Origin: Typha latifolia
Lineage: Eukaryota; Streptophyta; Magnoliopsida; Poales; Typhaceae
Direction of reading: 5' to 3'
NCBI GenBank assembly: GCA_019914945.1
Contig: CM034103.1
Location: 310,001 to 374,000, forward strand
DNA: 64,000 nucleotides
How positions within the stretch are numbered: the stretch's first letter is position 1; every line of letters begins with the position of its first letter. This document shows positions 26,636 through 37,958 of this stretch, one piece after another. The position numbers were made by a program, and so were the translations under genes. The notes below the pieces were generated by a model that was not told the DNA's origin, ran no database searches, and saw nothing but the letters and a program-made list of their open reading frames with translations.

Positions 26636-26712
26636 AATTAAGAAGAAATCAAAATCAAAAGTGAGAAAAAGAGGAAAGGGATGAGTTGACCCACACCACC
26701 CACTCTAATCCT

Positions 26713-26722
26713 TCTATAAATA
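26713..26722 (+). promoter_or_regulatory. Probable TATA box of RAV gene
   Basis: TCTATAAATA is a strong TATA match about 40 bases before the RAV ATG at 26760. If used, initiation about 30 bases downstream would leave an unusually short leader of 10-20 bases. Confidence 0.55.
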
Positions 26723-26759
26723 CACCCAAGTCTCTAACCTTCATCAAATATACCAAACA

Positions 26760-27779
26760 ATGGAGAGCAACGCTAGCTGCGTAGAAGAAGAAGAAGCTTG
26801 CAGTAGTACCCACCGGCCAATCAAGAATAGCCACCTGGAGCGCGCAGGCAGCGGCGCGAGCGTCGTTCTCGACGGCGGGGAGCCGACGAGTTTGAACGCC
26901 GAGGCGGAGTCGAGAAAGCTCTCGTCGTCGCACTACAAGGGCGTGGTGCCGCAGCCCAACGGCCGGTGGGGCGCGCAGATCTACGAGAAGCACCACCGCG
27001 TCTGGCTCGGCACCTTCAACGCCGAGTCTGACGCCGCCCGGGCGTACGATGTGGCGGCGCAGCGGTTCCGCGGCCGCGACGCCGTCACCAACTTCCCCCC
27101 TCTCGCCGACGCCGCCGCCGAGCTCCGCTTCATCTCCTCCCGCTCCAAGTCCGAGATCGTCGACATGTTACGCAAGCACACCTACGTCGACGAGCTCGAC
27201 CACTTCTGCGCCGCCAACACCTCCTCCCCCGGCGGCGTTGGTAACCTCACCTCATCCTGCGGCGGGGGAAGCGGTACCCTTACCGCCTCCGTGGAGCACC
27301 TCTTCGACAAGGCGGTGACGCCCAGCGACGTCGGTAAGCTTAACCGCCTCGTGATCCCGAAGCAGCACGCGGAGAAGCACTTCCCATTGCAGCGCAACTC
27401 CAAAGGAGTGCTTCTAAACTTCGAAGACAACTGCGGTAAAGTGTGGAGGTTTCGGTACTCGTATTGGAATAGTAGCCAGAGCTACGTGCTCACTAAAGGA
27501 TGGAGTCGCTTTGTGAAGGAGAAGAAGCTCAACGCCGGCGATGTCGTCGGCTTCCTCCGGTCGACCGGGCCCGAGAAGCAGCTCTTCGTCGTGGCGAAGC
27601 CGCGGTGTCCGCCGCCTCCGCGCGTCGTTAGGCTCTTCGGCGTGGACTTGCTCGCGACTATTCCGGCGGACGGCCGCGAGGGTGGGTGCAAGAAGAGGAG
27701 TAGAATCGCGGAGGAGGTGGTGCTCACTTCATCACCATTGCAGTTGTATAAGAAGCAATGCTCAGAATTAGCTTTGTAG
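26760..27779 (+). CDS. RAV: RAV-family AP2/B3 transcription factor (TEM/RAV-like)
   Basis: An intronless 339-residue nuclear DNA-binding protein, the usual RAV length. The AP2 domain spans about residues 58-115 ([39 protein letters not shown]). The B3 domain spans about 180-283 ([46 protein letters not shown]). RLFGV at 291-295 is the B3 repression motif of this family. RAV proteins bind bipartite CAACA/CACCTG sites. Arabidopsis TEM1/2 repress flowering genes and RAV1/2 act in hormone and light responses. The coding sequence is much more GC-rich in third positions than its neighbours, as in many monocot intronless genes. The ATG context (AACAATGG) is good. RAV identity is secure; which paralogue it matches is not. 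Confidence 0.96.
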   Translation: MESNASCVEEEEACSSTHRPIKNSHLERAGSGASVVLDGGEPTSLNAEAESRKLSSSHYKGVVPQPNGRWGAQIYEKHHRVWLGTFNAESDAARAYDVAAQRFRGRDAVTNFPPLADAAAELRFISSRSKSEIVDMLRKHTYVDELDHFCAANTSSPGGVGNLTSSCGGGSGTLTASVEHLFDKAVTPSDVGKLNRLVIPKQHAEKHFPLQRNSKGVLLNFEDNCGKVWRFRYSYWNSSQSYVLTKGWSRFVKEKKLNAGDVVGFLRSTGPEKQLFVVAKPRCPPPPRVVRLFGVDLLATIPADGREGGCKKRSRIAEEVVLTSSPLQLYKKQCSELAL

Positions 27780-28823
27780 TACTTTGGTTTCTTCTTGTTC
27801 TCTTTAATTTCTCTATCTCTTTCTTGTGAACATGTAATTAGATGAGAGATGGAAATGTTGGGATGTATTAGTGAAGGAAAATGAAACACCACAAGAAATT
27901 TTTTGCTCATTTTTCTTTCAAGAAAGATTTTTTTTACATTAATCACATTTTTACTCTTTCATTATAATATGATATCAGTATATCTCATGACACCCACTCA
28001 AGAATTATCCTTTATACTATTTTATCGTTTTAATTAGTTCAGAGAGCAAATTATACGATTTTATTTTTCAAGAGGTATAATATGATACTGAGTCATAGTT
28101 CAGGAAATGAATAAACTAAGATTTTTTTTTTGCATGTATTTAACTAACTGGAAGAAGAGATAAGGTTATTATGGTGCTGAGTTGGAGGAATATAGTTGAG
28201 ATGCCCAATTGTAGCAGAGAATCTGGTCAATATGCAAACCTTGCTTGCTTAACCATAGGGAGAATAGTTCCCAACTTGAGAAAGAAATTTACTTGAAGGA
28301 CATCTCAGCCATGGCAACAAGAGAACTTTCTATGAGATACCTAGTCCTAGGAAAGAATCTATTCGGCGCCACTGCGTTTATATGATATAAAGATTATTGC
28401 ACTTTTACCAAAATTCATGTAATATTCGTTTGAAGCCAAAAGAAAATTAAGCCTTTAAATTGTAGGCACATTGAAACGAAGCAGCAATGTTTGTATATAA
28501 TAGCATTAGTTTGGTGGGTCAAAATTCATTCAAGAGATCCACCGGTTGAGAGTTGAGAGGTGGTGTTGATGGTAAAGGTAGCAAGAGGTGGGTCAAAGGT
28601 CGTCCTTTTTTGTGATTAAAGCCCTCCTCATTCCAAGAAGTTTCTTCCATCTACCTGCCTTTGAAGACCATTGACAAGTAAGGCTTGTGGAAATTGTGTA
28701 CCATGGATGGAGGATGGAGTAAGGAGCAAATAAATAATAAAGGAGTTAATTAACAATTTCCATTGCTTTTCTCAGATCATAATATCAGCAAAAATAAAGT
28801 AAAGAAAGATATTAATTATTCAC

Positions 28824-28862
<39 letters not shown>

Positions 28863-30570
28863 TTGTATATCCTTGTTTCATTTTGTAGATTAGAAAGTTG
28901 ACCCAAGATCAGGTCTTGACCTCAAAACAAGAATGATAAATAAAACCTTTTTTTTCTGGGGCATTGACGCAAAATTTTCCACACCAGCTCATGCTCATCA
29001 TCTGATCTCATTAGATCCTCCTTCCAAGTGGCCTCTTGAATTATGCAGTCATGCTTCAGACCATGTGCTATCTCCTTTGTCGGTAGACTTTGTAAACCCT
29101 ACCTTGGGTCTCATGGTTTGACAATGTGGGAGACTAATGGGACCATTATTTAGTAGTTGAAGAATTTGTTACTGACAAGTAGGAAAGCCAGTGGAATCTC
29201 CTGTAGAAAAAGAAAGACGAGTACCAGCAGATACAGTCTAGTAGCTGAACAATGAGCTATTGCTTCTTTGACAAATTGAGTCATTCTTCCTCCTTGAAGT
29301 TTCTTTCTTTCCTTACTTTTTTTTTTCCTGCAGGAAGGATTGGTATGAGGAGAGAATTCTATTAGATCACAAGAATTGATTAATAATAGTTATTGGGCTT
29401 GTATTCATCTAATGAAAAAAAGGAAGAAGAGTGGTGTGTTCAAGATGTGTGATTCTGTTTTCTGCTTGTTGATTTTGAAGAACCAATTGGTCAGCATGAT
29501 ATAAGGCTTGTAATTTTAACTACACTGCAAATGTTCGGCTGGCAAAAGTGAAGGTTTTTACATGGTTATATTGACATGCTAGCCATAATAAGACTGCACT
29601 ATTGTTGTCGTAATCGATATACTTGTATGCATCTGTCTGACATGTAATTACAAGAATATATAGTTCCCACAACCTAATATATATGGGTAATCCCAGTTCC
29701 TAGCTTAATTTCTCCCCTAACCACGCTTAATTGTGCGTTTGAAAAAACCATTAGCATCTTCTCGCAGTCCTAAAGTCTTCAAAAATTAGCATATATGTGC
29801 AGATGTTATTGATTAGCATTTTTGCACCTGATTGATGAAATTTTACTGACATAAACATTATGATCATAAGGATGCATATATTGCCAATGTCATTCAGAGA
29901 GCTTCTTCCAGTGTAGCCAAGCATCTCAGCAACTGTCCTGTCGCAGGTGTCGAGCCTATTATCTTCACGGATATTAGCACAGTTAATCCATGAACATTTT
30001 CAGTCTCCAGTTTATTCTGGTCTTAGGCCAATGTTTCAATATTTTTCTTGTATATAGAATGCAATGGGCTGTAGCAAGTTGTATAATATTACTATAAGCA
30101 AGTAATTATATCAAGAAAGCAGCAGAATTAAAATCTAGATCGTACCTATTGGTTTTCCTTACAGTTGAATTGTCATTGCTACTTAAAATATCACTTAGTT
30201 GTTGAAATCCTGATTCAATACTTCATCCATTCAATCCAAGATCAGAGTTATCTTACTATATACGAATTATATCTTCACCAGAATAAAGATTTCGAATTTA
30301 TTACTCTGAAATTTTTATGAACAGAAGCAGGGTTTCATAAAATAAAAGTAGCATTAACAAATAACAAGTCAATCAGAGTCTCGACAAATTAGGAACACAA
30401 AATTATCTTTAGTTGATGGCCAAAGGTAATCAGAGCAACAGACTAAAATGCTTGGGGAATATGAATCTTCAACGCAAAGCTGGAAGCATGCAAAAACACC
30501 CTTAGCAGGAATATATGATGACCAGATTCTAGATAATTGAATCTCTTAAAGTTAACATTTCTTTGATTTT
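27780..30570. other. Intergenic region between RAV and TFCA
   Basis: AT-rich DNA holding the RAV 3' region, a TA microsatellite at 28830-28860 and unremarkable sequence. The only stretch that reads like old coding DNA is near 29,885-29,990. Confidence 0.6.
28830..28860. repeat. TA microsatellite
   Basis: About 15 uninterrupted TA units. Confidence 0.95.
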
Positions 30571-32548
30571 TCACTCTTCTGCTGTTTGAAACAGAGCTTC
30601 GACTTCTGTGATAATGGTATCAGCTTCCTGCATCTCCACGCCTTGCTGGTTTGCTTCCTTCAGTTCAGCCTACAAAAGAATAACACAGCTTAGACAAGAA
30701 TCTCAGGAACGTTTGTATCGTTATGTAAATTACACATACCAAGGTTCCTTTTAAATCTGCAAGTGCAGCTTCAAGTCGCTTGTGGCAATCTGGCACCATC
30801 ATCCTTGACTCTGCTAACACATTCTCCTGTTGTAGTAGATTGAATTAAAACTTAACAGAAATATATATATCAGGAGGATTTGATGCCATGATACATTTAT
30901 TTGGGAATGCCTCCTTGTTGTGCTACAAGACAAGGAAGAATGTCATTCCTTGTTGTTGATAAGTTTCCATCTGGTCCTCCAGTCAACATTGTATTCCTCA
31001 AATCTTGGCTTTTCAGAGCTCATCGTAAATCAACAATCAGCTGGTTCAGATCAATGCTTGCATCAGTTTTTCCTACTACCTAGTTTTTGCTGAATAATGA
31101 CTGAAAAAGTTCCCTTCAACCTTGCATCCACAGATCCCGTTAAGCTCTGTATTCTTCACAATTGGTAGGAAAGCATCATCTTGGGACTTCGAGATAGAGC
31201 TTTGCAAATAGGAGAGACAATAACATTTTGCTATCATTTCTATGAACTGCGTCTGTACTTTGAATGTTAGGATTGGCGTTTCACCTTATTATATCATGAA
31301 TTCGGCAAATTCATTACTCTAATTGCAAGGACTAAACTTCCTCCATGTCTTGGAAAATGAAAACAACAAAGACTAGAAGCTACTGAAGATTTGAGCAACA
31401 ATGTTACTTTTACATGGCGTGTAAACAAGATTGCAAATAGTCTGTGACTTTGTGCTTGTCTCTTGCTTAACTGTACTGTCAACTCATGACAATCAGGTCC
31501 CATTTTCTTAGGTGTTACCCTAAGAAAAGAAGGAAGATATTCAAGAAAATATTACCATTCCAATAGAGTTAGGATCAACCTCTTTCCTACATACTTGGAC
31601 CTCATTGCTTGAACCCATACCAAGTTACCGAAAAATGGACATTCATCTTCTCTTGTATCCATGTCCATTTAAATTGTACCTCAAATCTATTTGCACCTTT
31701 TGCTTGAGGATACTATAGTACACCCAGTAGGAGTGCTAATACAGCCTTAGTGCAAAACTCTCAATATCAAAGGAGGCCCAGTTACTCCTATGAATTCCAG
31801 TCCTCTCTACAAATCTAACATTAGGAATTCACATAAATTATAGCCATAATACCTTCCATACAACCAGTAGGACCTTTCATTGTAATCTGTTACCACTAGA
31901 AAAGCTCTTAAAAATTCTAATTCAAGGAGAGAACTGAATGCTGTCTATTAATTGTAGAAATGCATTTGCTATAAAAGATTACCAGGAAAATCAATACAAC
32001 TTCTATTTCTAAATCTCTAGTGCCAAATAGAAAACATGAAAATAGATGCCTACAAGACGAAATAAATAAGACGAGCTTGGAAAAGACAATAGATGAGATC
32101 TGCCTTGGAACTTGTAAGCAATGCTTCAGATATATACTACACCTTCCTTTGCTCAAATTATCTACTCTATGAAGCCGCATAATAAGTAGCTATTAAGGGC
32201 CTATTTCAGAGAGATTTCTGAATAGTGGAAACTGAAAAATTATTAAAAGAGATTTTTCTGGAGAGAAAGTATGGATGTTGGACAAGCAATCATAAACAAG
32301 GTGAATCATTGCACAGTGAAAGGGGTTGATTAAAGCAAACTGATGGTCATATAAAAAGATCATAAGAGCAAAGAAAAGACTTGCATTTGTTTTACCTGCT
32401 GCTTAAGATCATAGGGATCAGCGCCTTTCTCCTTCATGTCCGCAGTCTTTGCGGCTTCTTTCTCAACCTCTTTCTCATAAGAGCGAAGCTCCTTGACGAT
32501 GCGCTTACAAGTAGATGTCTTGATCTTGAGGTTCCGAACAGTAGCCAT
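30571..32548 (-). CDS. TFCA: Tubulin-folding cofactor A (TBCA)
   Basis: A 112-residue cytosolic chaperone that captures beta-tubulin released from chaperonin, in the tubulin-folding pathway. Exons: 32396-32548, 30740-30826, 30571-30669. The protein starts MATVRNLKIKTSTCKRIVKE, continues with YEKEVEKEAAKTADMKEKGA, and ends with TEVEALFQTAEE. It is an all-helical, charged three-helix bundle of the usual family length. The second intron, in coding order the first (30827-32395), is unusually long for so small a gene and may hide repeat sequence. A 5' leader intron appears to sit just upstream of the ATG. Reading frames join without error. Confidence 0.94.
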
Positions 32549-32554
32549 GTCGCC

Positions 32555-32835
32555 CTGAGATCAACAAGAAGACTCTTCTCAATTAGCACACTCACATTAG
32601 CACAACAAAGGAATCATCGGATCACAAGTCGAGAAGCGAACAGTAAAAGAAAGAGATTGAAATCACTCGTAACCTAGATTTAAAAAATAAAATCGCATAC
32701 TTTCCATTCCCAAATGGTTCAAAACTCATGACACCTCACTACTGGATCACTTGAGCACAGATTGCCAGAAAAAAAAGAAAAGAAAAGAAAAGAGTAGATC
32801 GGAACCAATCTTAACCTAGATGGATCGGAAGATAC
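32555..32835 (-). other. Putative intron in the TFCA 5' leader
   Basis: On the reverse strand a donor AAAG|GTATC lies at about 32835, and a clean acceptor GATCTCAG|GG lies seven bases before the ATG. This fits the many plant genes with leader introns, but no transcript confirms it. Confidence 0.5.
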
Positions 32836-32948
32836 CTTTCTCCCGATATCACGTTTGGGTTCCTTCTCTCTTCCCTCTACTTTTTCCCTGTTTCTAAAAT
32901 TTATGCGAAACTATTTGAGGAATAAATTAATCGCTAGCATAAGTGTGC

Positions 32949-32954
32949 CACGTG
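32949..32954. promoter_or_regulatory. G-box upstream of TFCA
   Basis: CACGTG lies within the ten-base palindrome GCCACGTGGC, just upstream of the TFCA leader. bZIP and bHLH factors bind such cores; use here is inference. Confidence 0.45.
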
Positions 32955-33404
32955 GCAACTCGGTTAATTAATAATAAGAGAGGAAAAAGAGGAAGGAAAG
33001 AGAAGCTCAGAATGCGGTGGTTCGGTCGATCAATTTTTATTTTATTTTTAATAAATCTAAGTTTGTATTCATTTTTATAATTCAAAAAACTAATACTTCG
33101 TTTGCAATTTAATTGTAATTATTTTTTTCATTTTAATATATGAAAAACTGAGTGTATATTATATTTTTATTATAATAAAGTGCATATAATTTCTATATAA
33201 AATGTACTCCGGAGTCCCTTATTGCAATATTATTTTCAATCACAACTTCTAAAAAGAAAACTTTGTAGGCATTAGACATTGAACTAAACACAAGATCTAA
33301 GGGGTCAAAAAAGAAAAACAAAAACATATTTATTACATTCTCAGTCAAATTATAATATAGAACAGGGTCACCATGAAATTGCTTTGTACATTGCAAAATA
33401 AACT

Positions 33405-35648
33405 CTATCCTCTTCTTCCAGCTTCCATTGAATCAAGAATGGAGCTTGCTTCTCTTAAACCAATGCTGCCATGGCCTTCAGGTGAAACATAAGCAGTTTC
33501 AATCTCTTGTGGCCTCAAATTGTAGGAGTTTGTGTTATCGGCCACCGCGCCGTTATTATTTCTCTCCTCCAGCTGCAGAATATGTGCATGAGGCCAGAAA
33601 CCTGCGAGAAAAGGAATAACAATATTAAGAGATTTATAAAGCTGCATGAATTGGTAGATCACAATGGAAATCCTCATAACATAATCCAACAAGAACTGCA
33701 TATGAAGTAGATTTTCTTTTCATTCAGATACTAGTAAGGAATGACAATATCTGATTAAGGGACACCATATAGAAGTATCGGCCACCATATTTAATATTTA
33801 ATAACAATATTAAATATATTTACAAATCAAAAAGTTTCTCAGGAAAGTAAATGTAAGCTAAAACTCAGCTAGCATAAAATGTGAATGCTTGTAAGCCACA
33901 TAAAAACCATTGTACATTAGTTTTTTAGATGAAAAGTAAATCGATAAAATCCGAAAGAAAAAGTTGGGATCATACCATTTACATCATAGGGGAGTGGGAA
34001 GAACTGCAGATAACAAAATGAAGAAACTACCAGTCCTGCAAAAGTAAACAAAAGATTAACCAAGAGAAGATACAACACTTGAAGAGTTCAAAGCTAAAAT
34101 GACTTCAAACGTTGATTAGATGATCAGAATTCAGACCTAGAAGCCCCCCTGCAAAAACATCTTGCCAATGGTGCCAGTAGTCATCCACTCGAGAAACTGC
34201 TACAAGGGCAGCAACAAGTAGAGGCAAAAATACAATACAAAGTTTTGCAATATGACCCCTACGATCAAAAGCTGTGATTTTGCCAGCTAGATACCATGAA
34301 AGAAATCCTAGACCAGCAAAAGACCCTGCAATAGAAACATACCAATTCAGTCCAAATTAAATCTCTGAGACATCAGTACTCTCCTCTAGAAACTACCTCT
34401 ACATTACCCAAAGAGCAAGATGTAGCACAAGATCCTCACACACTACATACATGAAAACATGTATACATATGCACATAACATCATTGGCTGTTCAGACATC
34501 ATTTTAAGTTCTGTGAAGAAAGGCCATATTTGCATGCTAGTAACTTCAGATAAAGTTAGGATAGAGATGATGCCTCTAACATGACTTAAAGTAGAAATTT
34601 AGCTGCAAAACAACATCTGACATTTACATTACCTTTTGTATGAGTTGTATCAAATGCAAAGAAAATCAGCAACCTGATCTACAGAATGCATGAACAGAAA
34701 CTAGTGGAAGCTAATGTCATCTCAATCATATAGAAAAACTCATTCCACAAATTCTTGAAAAAACAAACTGTGAAATTATCATTATACTGTGACAGAAATA
34801 GTTATCTCATAGCATACATGAAGAGTGCCCGCTTGGAAAACTCTTGTGACCCTCCCTGATAACACTCTTTTCTCCATGGCATATGACATCTGTAGTGACA
34901 TTATCATAAACCTGCACATCATGTGAATACATTAACATTAAACTCAATAATTCCATGGCAATTTGTAAGAATGAGGCCATAACGAACTTAAAGATGAAAA
35001 GGACAAAGGATATAAGCAGAGGGCCCACATCTTTTCCATCTGGGAAACAGCGCCAAAAGAAATCTGGTCGTGGCCGGCCAACACCATCCTTAATTGCATC
35101 CGTGATGACCCCAGTTATAAGCACAGAAAACAGAAGGCCTGTCGTAAATGTCAGAGTTCAGGACTAACACTTTGAAATAATATAACAATTTACATACTGA
35201 AAAGAGTGGCCAATGCAAAATACCGAGTATTGCATGATGCAAATCGTACACATTTCTCTTCTTGAAGTAAATTGCACACACAATGAACATAGGCAATACA
35301 ATTGCAATAAGCTGCAAGAAAAGTGACATAATAGTCAAATATATGCATTAATATGCATGAATAAACCAATGCATTGGAAAAGAAATTTCTTTCTCGTAAG
35401 TTCTTAAACATGGAAGAGAAGCAAGAACAAACCGGAACAGCCCAAAATGGCACGGTATTGCTTTTCATCGGGTACCTCAGATCTGTCATCATGTCTCTTC
35501 CAACAAAGCGATGATATGGTTCTATTATATTCAATAGTCCATCAGTTATTGCAAGAAGTACAAGTATTATCCAGTCGTACATGTGGAATCTCACTACTTT
35601 GGCGCCATGAGATCTTAGTGTGTGAGCTCCCAGTTGAATATCTGCCAT
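33405..35648 (-). CDS. LPP: Lipid phosphate phosphatase (PAP2 superfamily, LPP2/3-like)
   Basis: A 317-residue integral membrane enzyme that removes phosphate from phosphatidic acid and related lipids. Exons: 35433-35648, 35224-35311, 35029-35138, 34818-34911, 34137-34325, 33976-34035, 33405-33601. All three PAP2 phosphatase motifs are intact: K-x6-RP as KDGVGRPRP (about 118-126), PSGH (164-167), and SR-x5-H as [12 protein letters not shown] (214-225). About six hydrophobic segments fit the family topology. I chose the start at [15 protein letters not shown] because it aligns with plant LPP2. An in-frame ATG 63 bases upstream lies before a likely leader splice acceptor. The C-terminal tail is hydrophilic and less conserved. 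The leader probably begins near 36.9 kb, with a donor at about 36,663. Confidence 0.94.
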
Positions 35649-36662
35649 CTCTGCTGGTAGAAAATTTAATATGTGAAGCCTTTTGTTGCTCACAGCAATA
35701 AATAGCAGCAACAGAAAGAGATAAAGAGAAACTCTAAGATGATTCGATGATTTATTTTTTGATATTAAATGTCGAATTAGAATTTTAACTAAACATAATC
35801 ATCTCAAATGAGAAAAGTTAAAACTTGCACTATAGTTAACATCAAGAGAGTATCAGGACTTTCTGCTGAACCCAAGGATATCTAACATGAAAATAATCAA
35901 AGCTACCATAACTTAAGTGGAAATTTTCTCATATATTTTCAGCATTAACAATCTTGTTATTTTCTACTTCCTATGACAAGACAGAAATTTGCCAGAAACT
36001 TCCTGCAACAAATCGAAAGAAACTCATATAGTAATTATGATAAACTAGCTATTACATAATTTACATTAGATAGCCTGAGAACCATCTTAGATCTATGACA
36101 ATAGATCCTTAACAAAAAATAAAACTCTAAAAGTCACTGCCTCTATGACAAATGTTACTTCTCCATTATCCAGAGGCAACGACGAGAAACTGGTTGGAAC
36201 TAATCCAAGAAGGAAGAGCTAAATTAGCAAAAGAGAATATAGAAAAACTTACAATTCAAAAGCAAACTGAATCCGTAAATCTATGTAGAAATAGATTAGA
36301 ATGGTGATAGATTACATGGTGACCTTGGATTTTGGAAACGGAATGGAATAGAGGACATGAACAAGAAGAATATTCTCCTAAAAACCGTCAAAGGCCAAAA
36401 CTTTCTCCATTTCCATTCTAAATTCTTGCTTATCTGCAAAGCAATCTTCCTCTTTCTTTCTCCGACTCTTCATAGAGTTTAAAGCCCAAACTATTAGATA
36501 TATTAATCAATGTTCTCTGAGAGTTTAGATTTTAAACTGATTAAAAGAAAAAGGTCCTCCAATCGTCTCTTTACCCAGAGAAAAGCAAAGCATACAGAAC
36601 AAAATTAAAAAAGAAAAAAAAAATCTAGAAGCAACAATTAAAGGAGACATAACCTCACATAC

Positions 36663-36950
36663 CTAGGAGGCTTCTAACAAAACGATGGCTTTTGATTCAG
36701 AGAAGACTTCTTTGGCCTATTTATCCAGTTTGCGTCGACGAAATGCGACCAACCGACGCGTCGGCGATTCCAACGACCCTGCCTGCTGTTTGGATTACTG
36801 GAGGGAAAGAAGACGAAGACAGAGCGCAAACGAATGGATTCTAAGAAGGGCAAAGGTTGCTGCTTCGGCTGCTTCTAACTTTGGTTTTCTCGAGGGCATT
36901 GCTCGCTTATTATCACGACCAGGTGATCGTAGCAACGGAAAGCAGTAGAT
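36663..36950 (-). other. Probable non-coding first exon of the LPP gene
   Basis: GC-richer than its surroundings, ending on the reverse strand in CCTCCTAG|GTATGTGAG, a strong splice donor. That would make a 5' leader exon followed by a roughly 1-kb intron before the coding ATG. The plus-strand frame here (87 codons, 36685-36948) resembles no known family and is probably fortuitous. Confidence 0.4.
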
Positions 36951-37512
36951 CTAGTCGATTTTGGATGTCATTTTACAAGTATTATTCACATCATGGATTT
37001 AAAAAAAGAAAAAAAAATACGAAGAAGATCAAACTTTAAATAAAGGAACAAATTGGGTGGTATCACCCAGCGCCATCGTTGTCTTCTTTATTTGATTAGT
37101 TTTATTCCTCTCAATCTTGAATTAGGAGACGACTAAAGAAAGGGATGATTAAATAAATAAAAATATATCTTGAAGAAGAATACATAGTACCCCAAAAACG
37201 ACCGCCACCAAGTGAGACCACATTAATAACAAGTCTACCTACCCCCTAAACGCACGCAAGTCTAAATAAAGTCTTGCATCACCAACCACAACCAAGTTGA
37301 ATATGATCAAATTTCTCTTATTAGTTAACAGAGTAGATGGTTCGATTGGAGCTATTAGATTTTTAAAGTCAAAGAAGAAGAGCCGGGCATACAGAGTATT
37401 CGAAACCACCATAAATAAATTTATTTTTTATCCTCGGTGATTATGCCTAAATTTATTTTACTATCCTGTTTATGTTTTATTTGTGTCAAATCATAACTTT
37501 TTCTGATCAAAG

Positions 37513-37721
37513 TTGAATTTGAAGATACTCGTCTAAGATAAAATTGTAAATAATTTAATATATTTTTTAATACACCTAAAATAATACTGATCGAATTTCA
37601 GATAATAAAGAAACGATAAAAAAATTTGTCGTTTAAAAATCTGATCATTATTATTTTAGATGTATTAAAAATTTATTAAATTATTTATAATATTATCTCT
37701 AATGAGTACGTGCAAATTCAA
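37513..37721. mobile_element. Fold-back element (about 80-bp inverted arms)
   Basis: Positions 37513-37592 pair with 37643-37721. Matched blocks include TTGAATTTG, TACTC, AGATAA-ATT-TAAATAATTTAATA, TTTTTAATACA-CTAAAATAATA and GATC. A 50-base loop itself contains AAACGA...TCGTTT. This architecture fits a MITE or similar fold-back transposon. Termini and target duplication were not resolved. Confidence 0.7.
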
Positions 37722-37907
37722 TCTATAGATTAGGCGAATATGATGAAAAAAATAACACTTTTAGTTTAAAATAAATATAAAGATGTGAAGTGATATAAAT
37801 AAAATTATATAGAGATGAAGTAAATGTTTTAAATTAGGGTGTAAAATGTTTATAAAAAAAAATTATTTCTATTAAGGAAAGGCTTTATTTTTTTGTACTC
37901 TAGTATC

Positions 37908-37923
37908 GAGTAATATTAGATAG
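37908..37923 (+). repeat. LINE target-site duplication, left copy
   Basis: GAGTAATATTAGATAG, identical over 16 bases to the copy directly after the LINE poly-A tail. Confidence 0.95.
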
Positions 37924-37958
37924 AGGACGATCGACTCCTCTAAGTTTAAGGCGACGAA

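Larger units (their letters stand above)
21671..26640. other. Gene-poor interval upstream of RAV
   Basis: About 5 kb without a frame I can recognise. It begins with the 3' region of the DUF2854 gene and holds several tRNA-like repeat relics, CT and GA microsatellites and AT-rich DNA. I saw no tRNA gene that folds fully and no known plant microRNA sequence. Confidence 0.6.

Noticed and set aside
36685..36948. 87-codon plus-strand frame before the LPP gene
   Set aside because: No domain, Arg-rich composition, and it overlaps the probable LPP leader exon on the other strand, which has a good splice donor.
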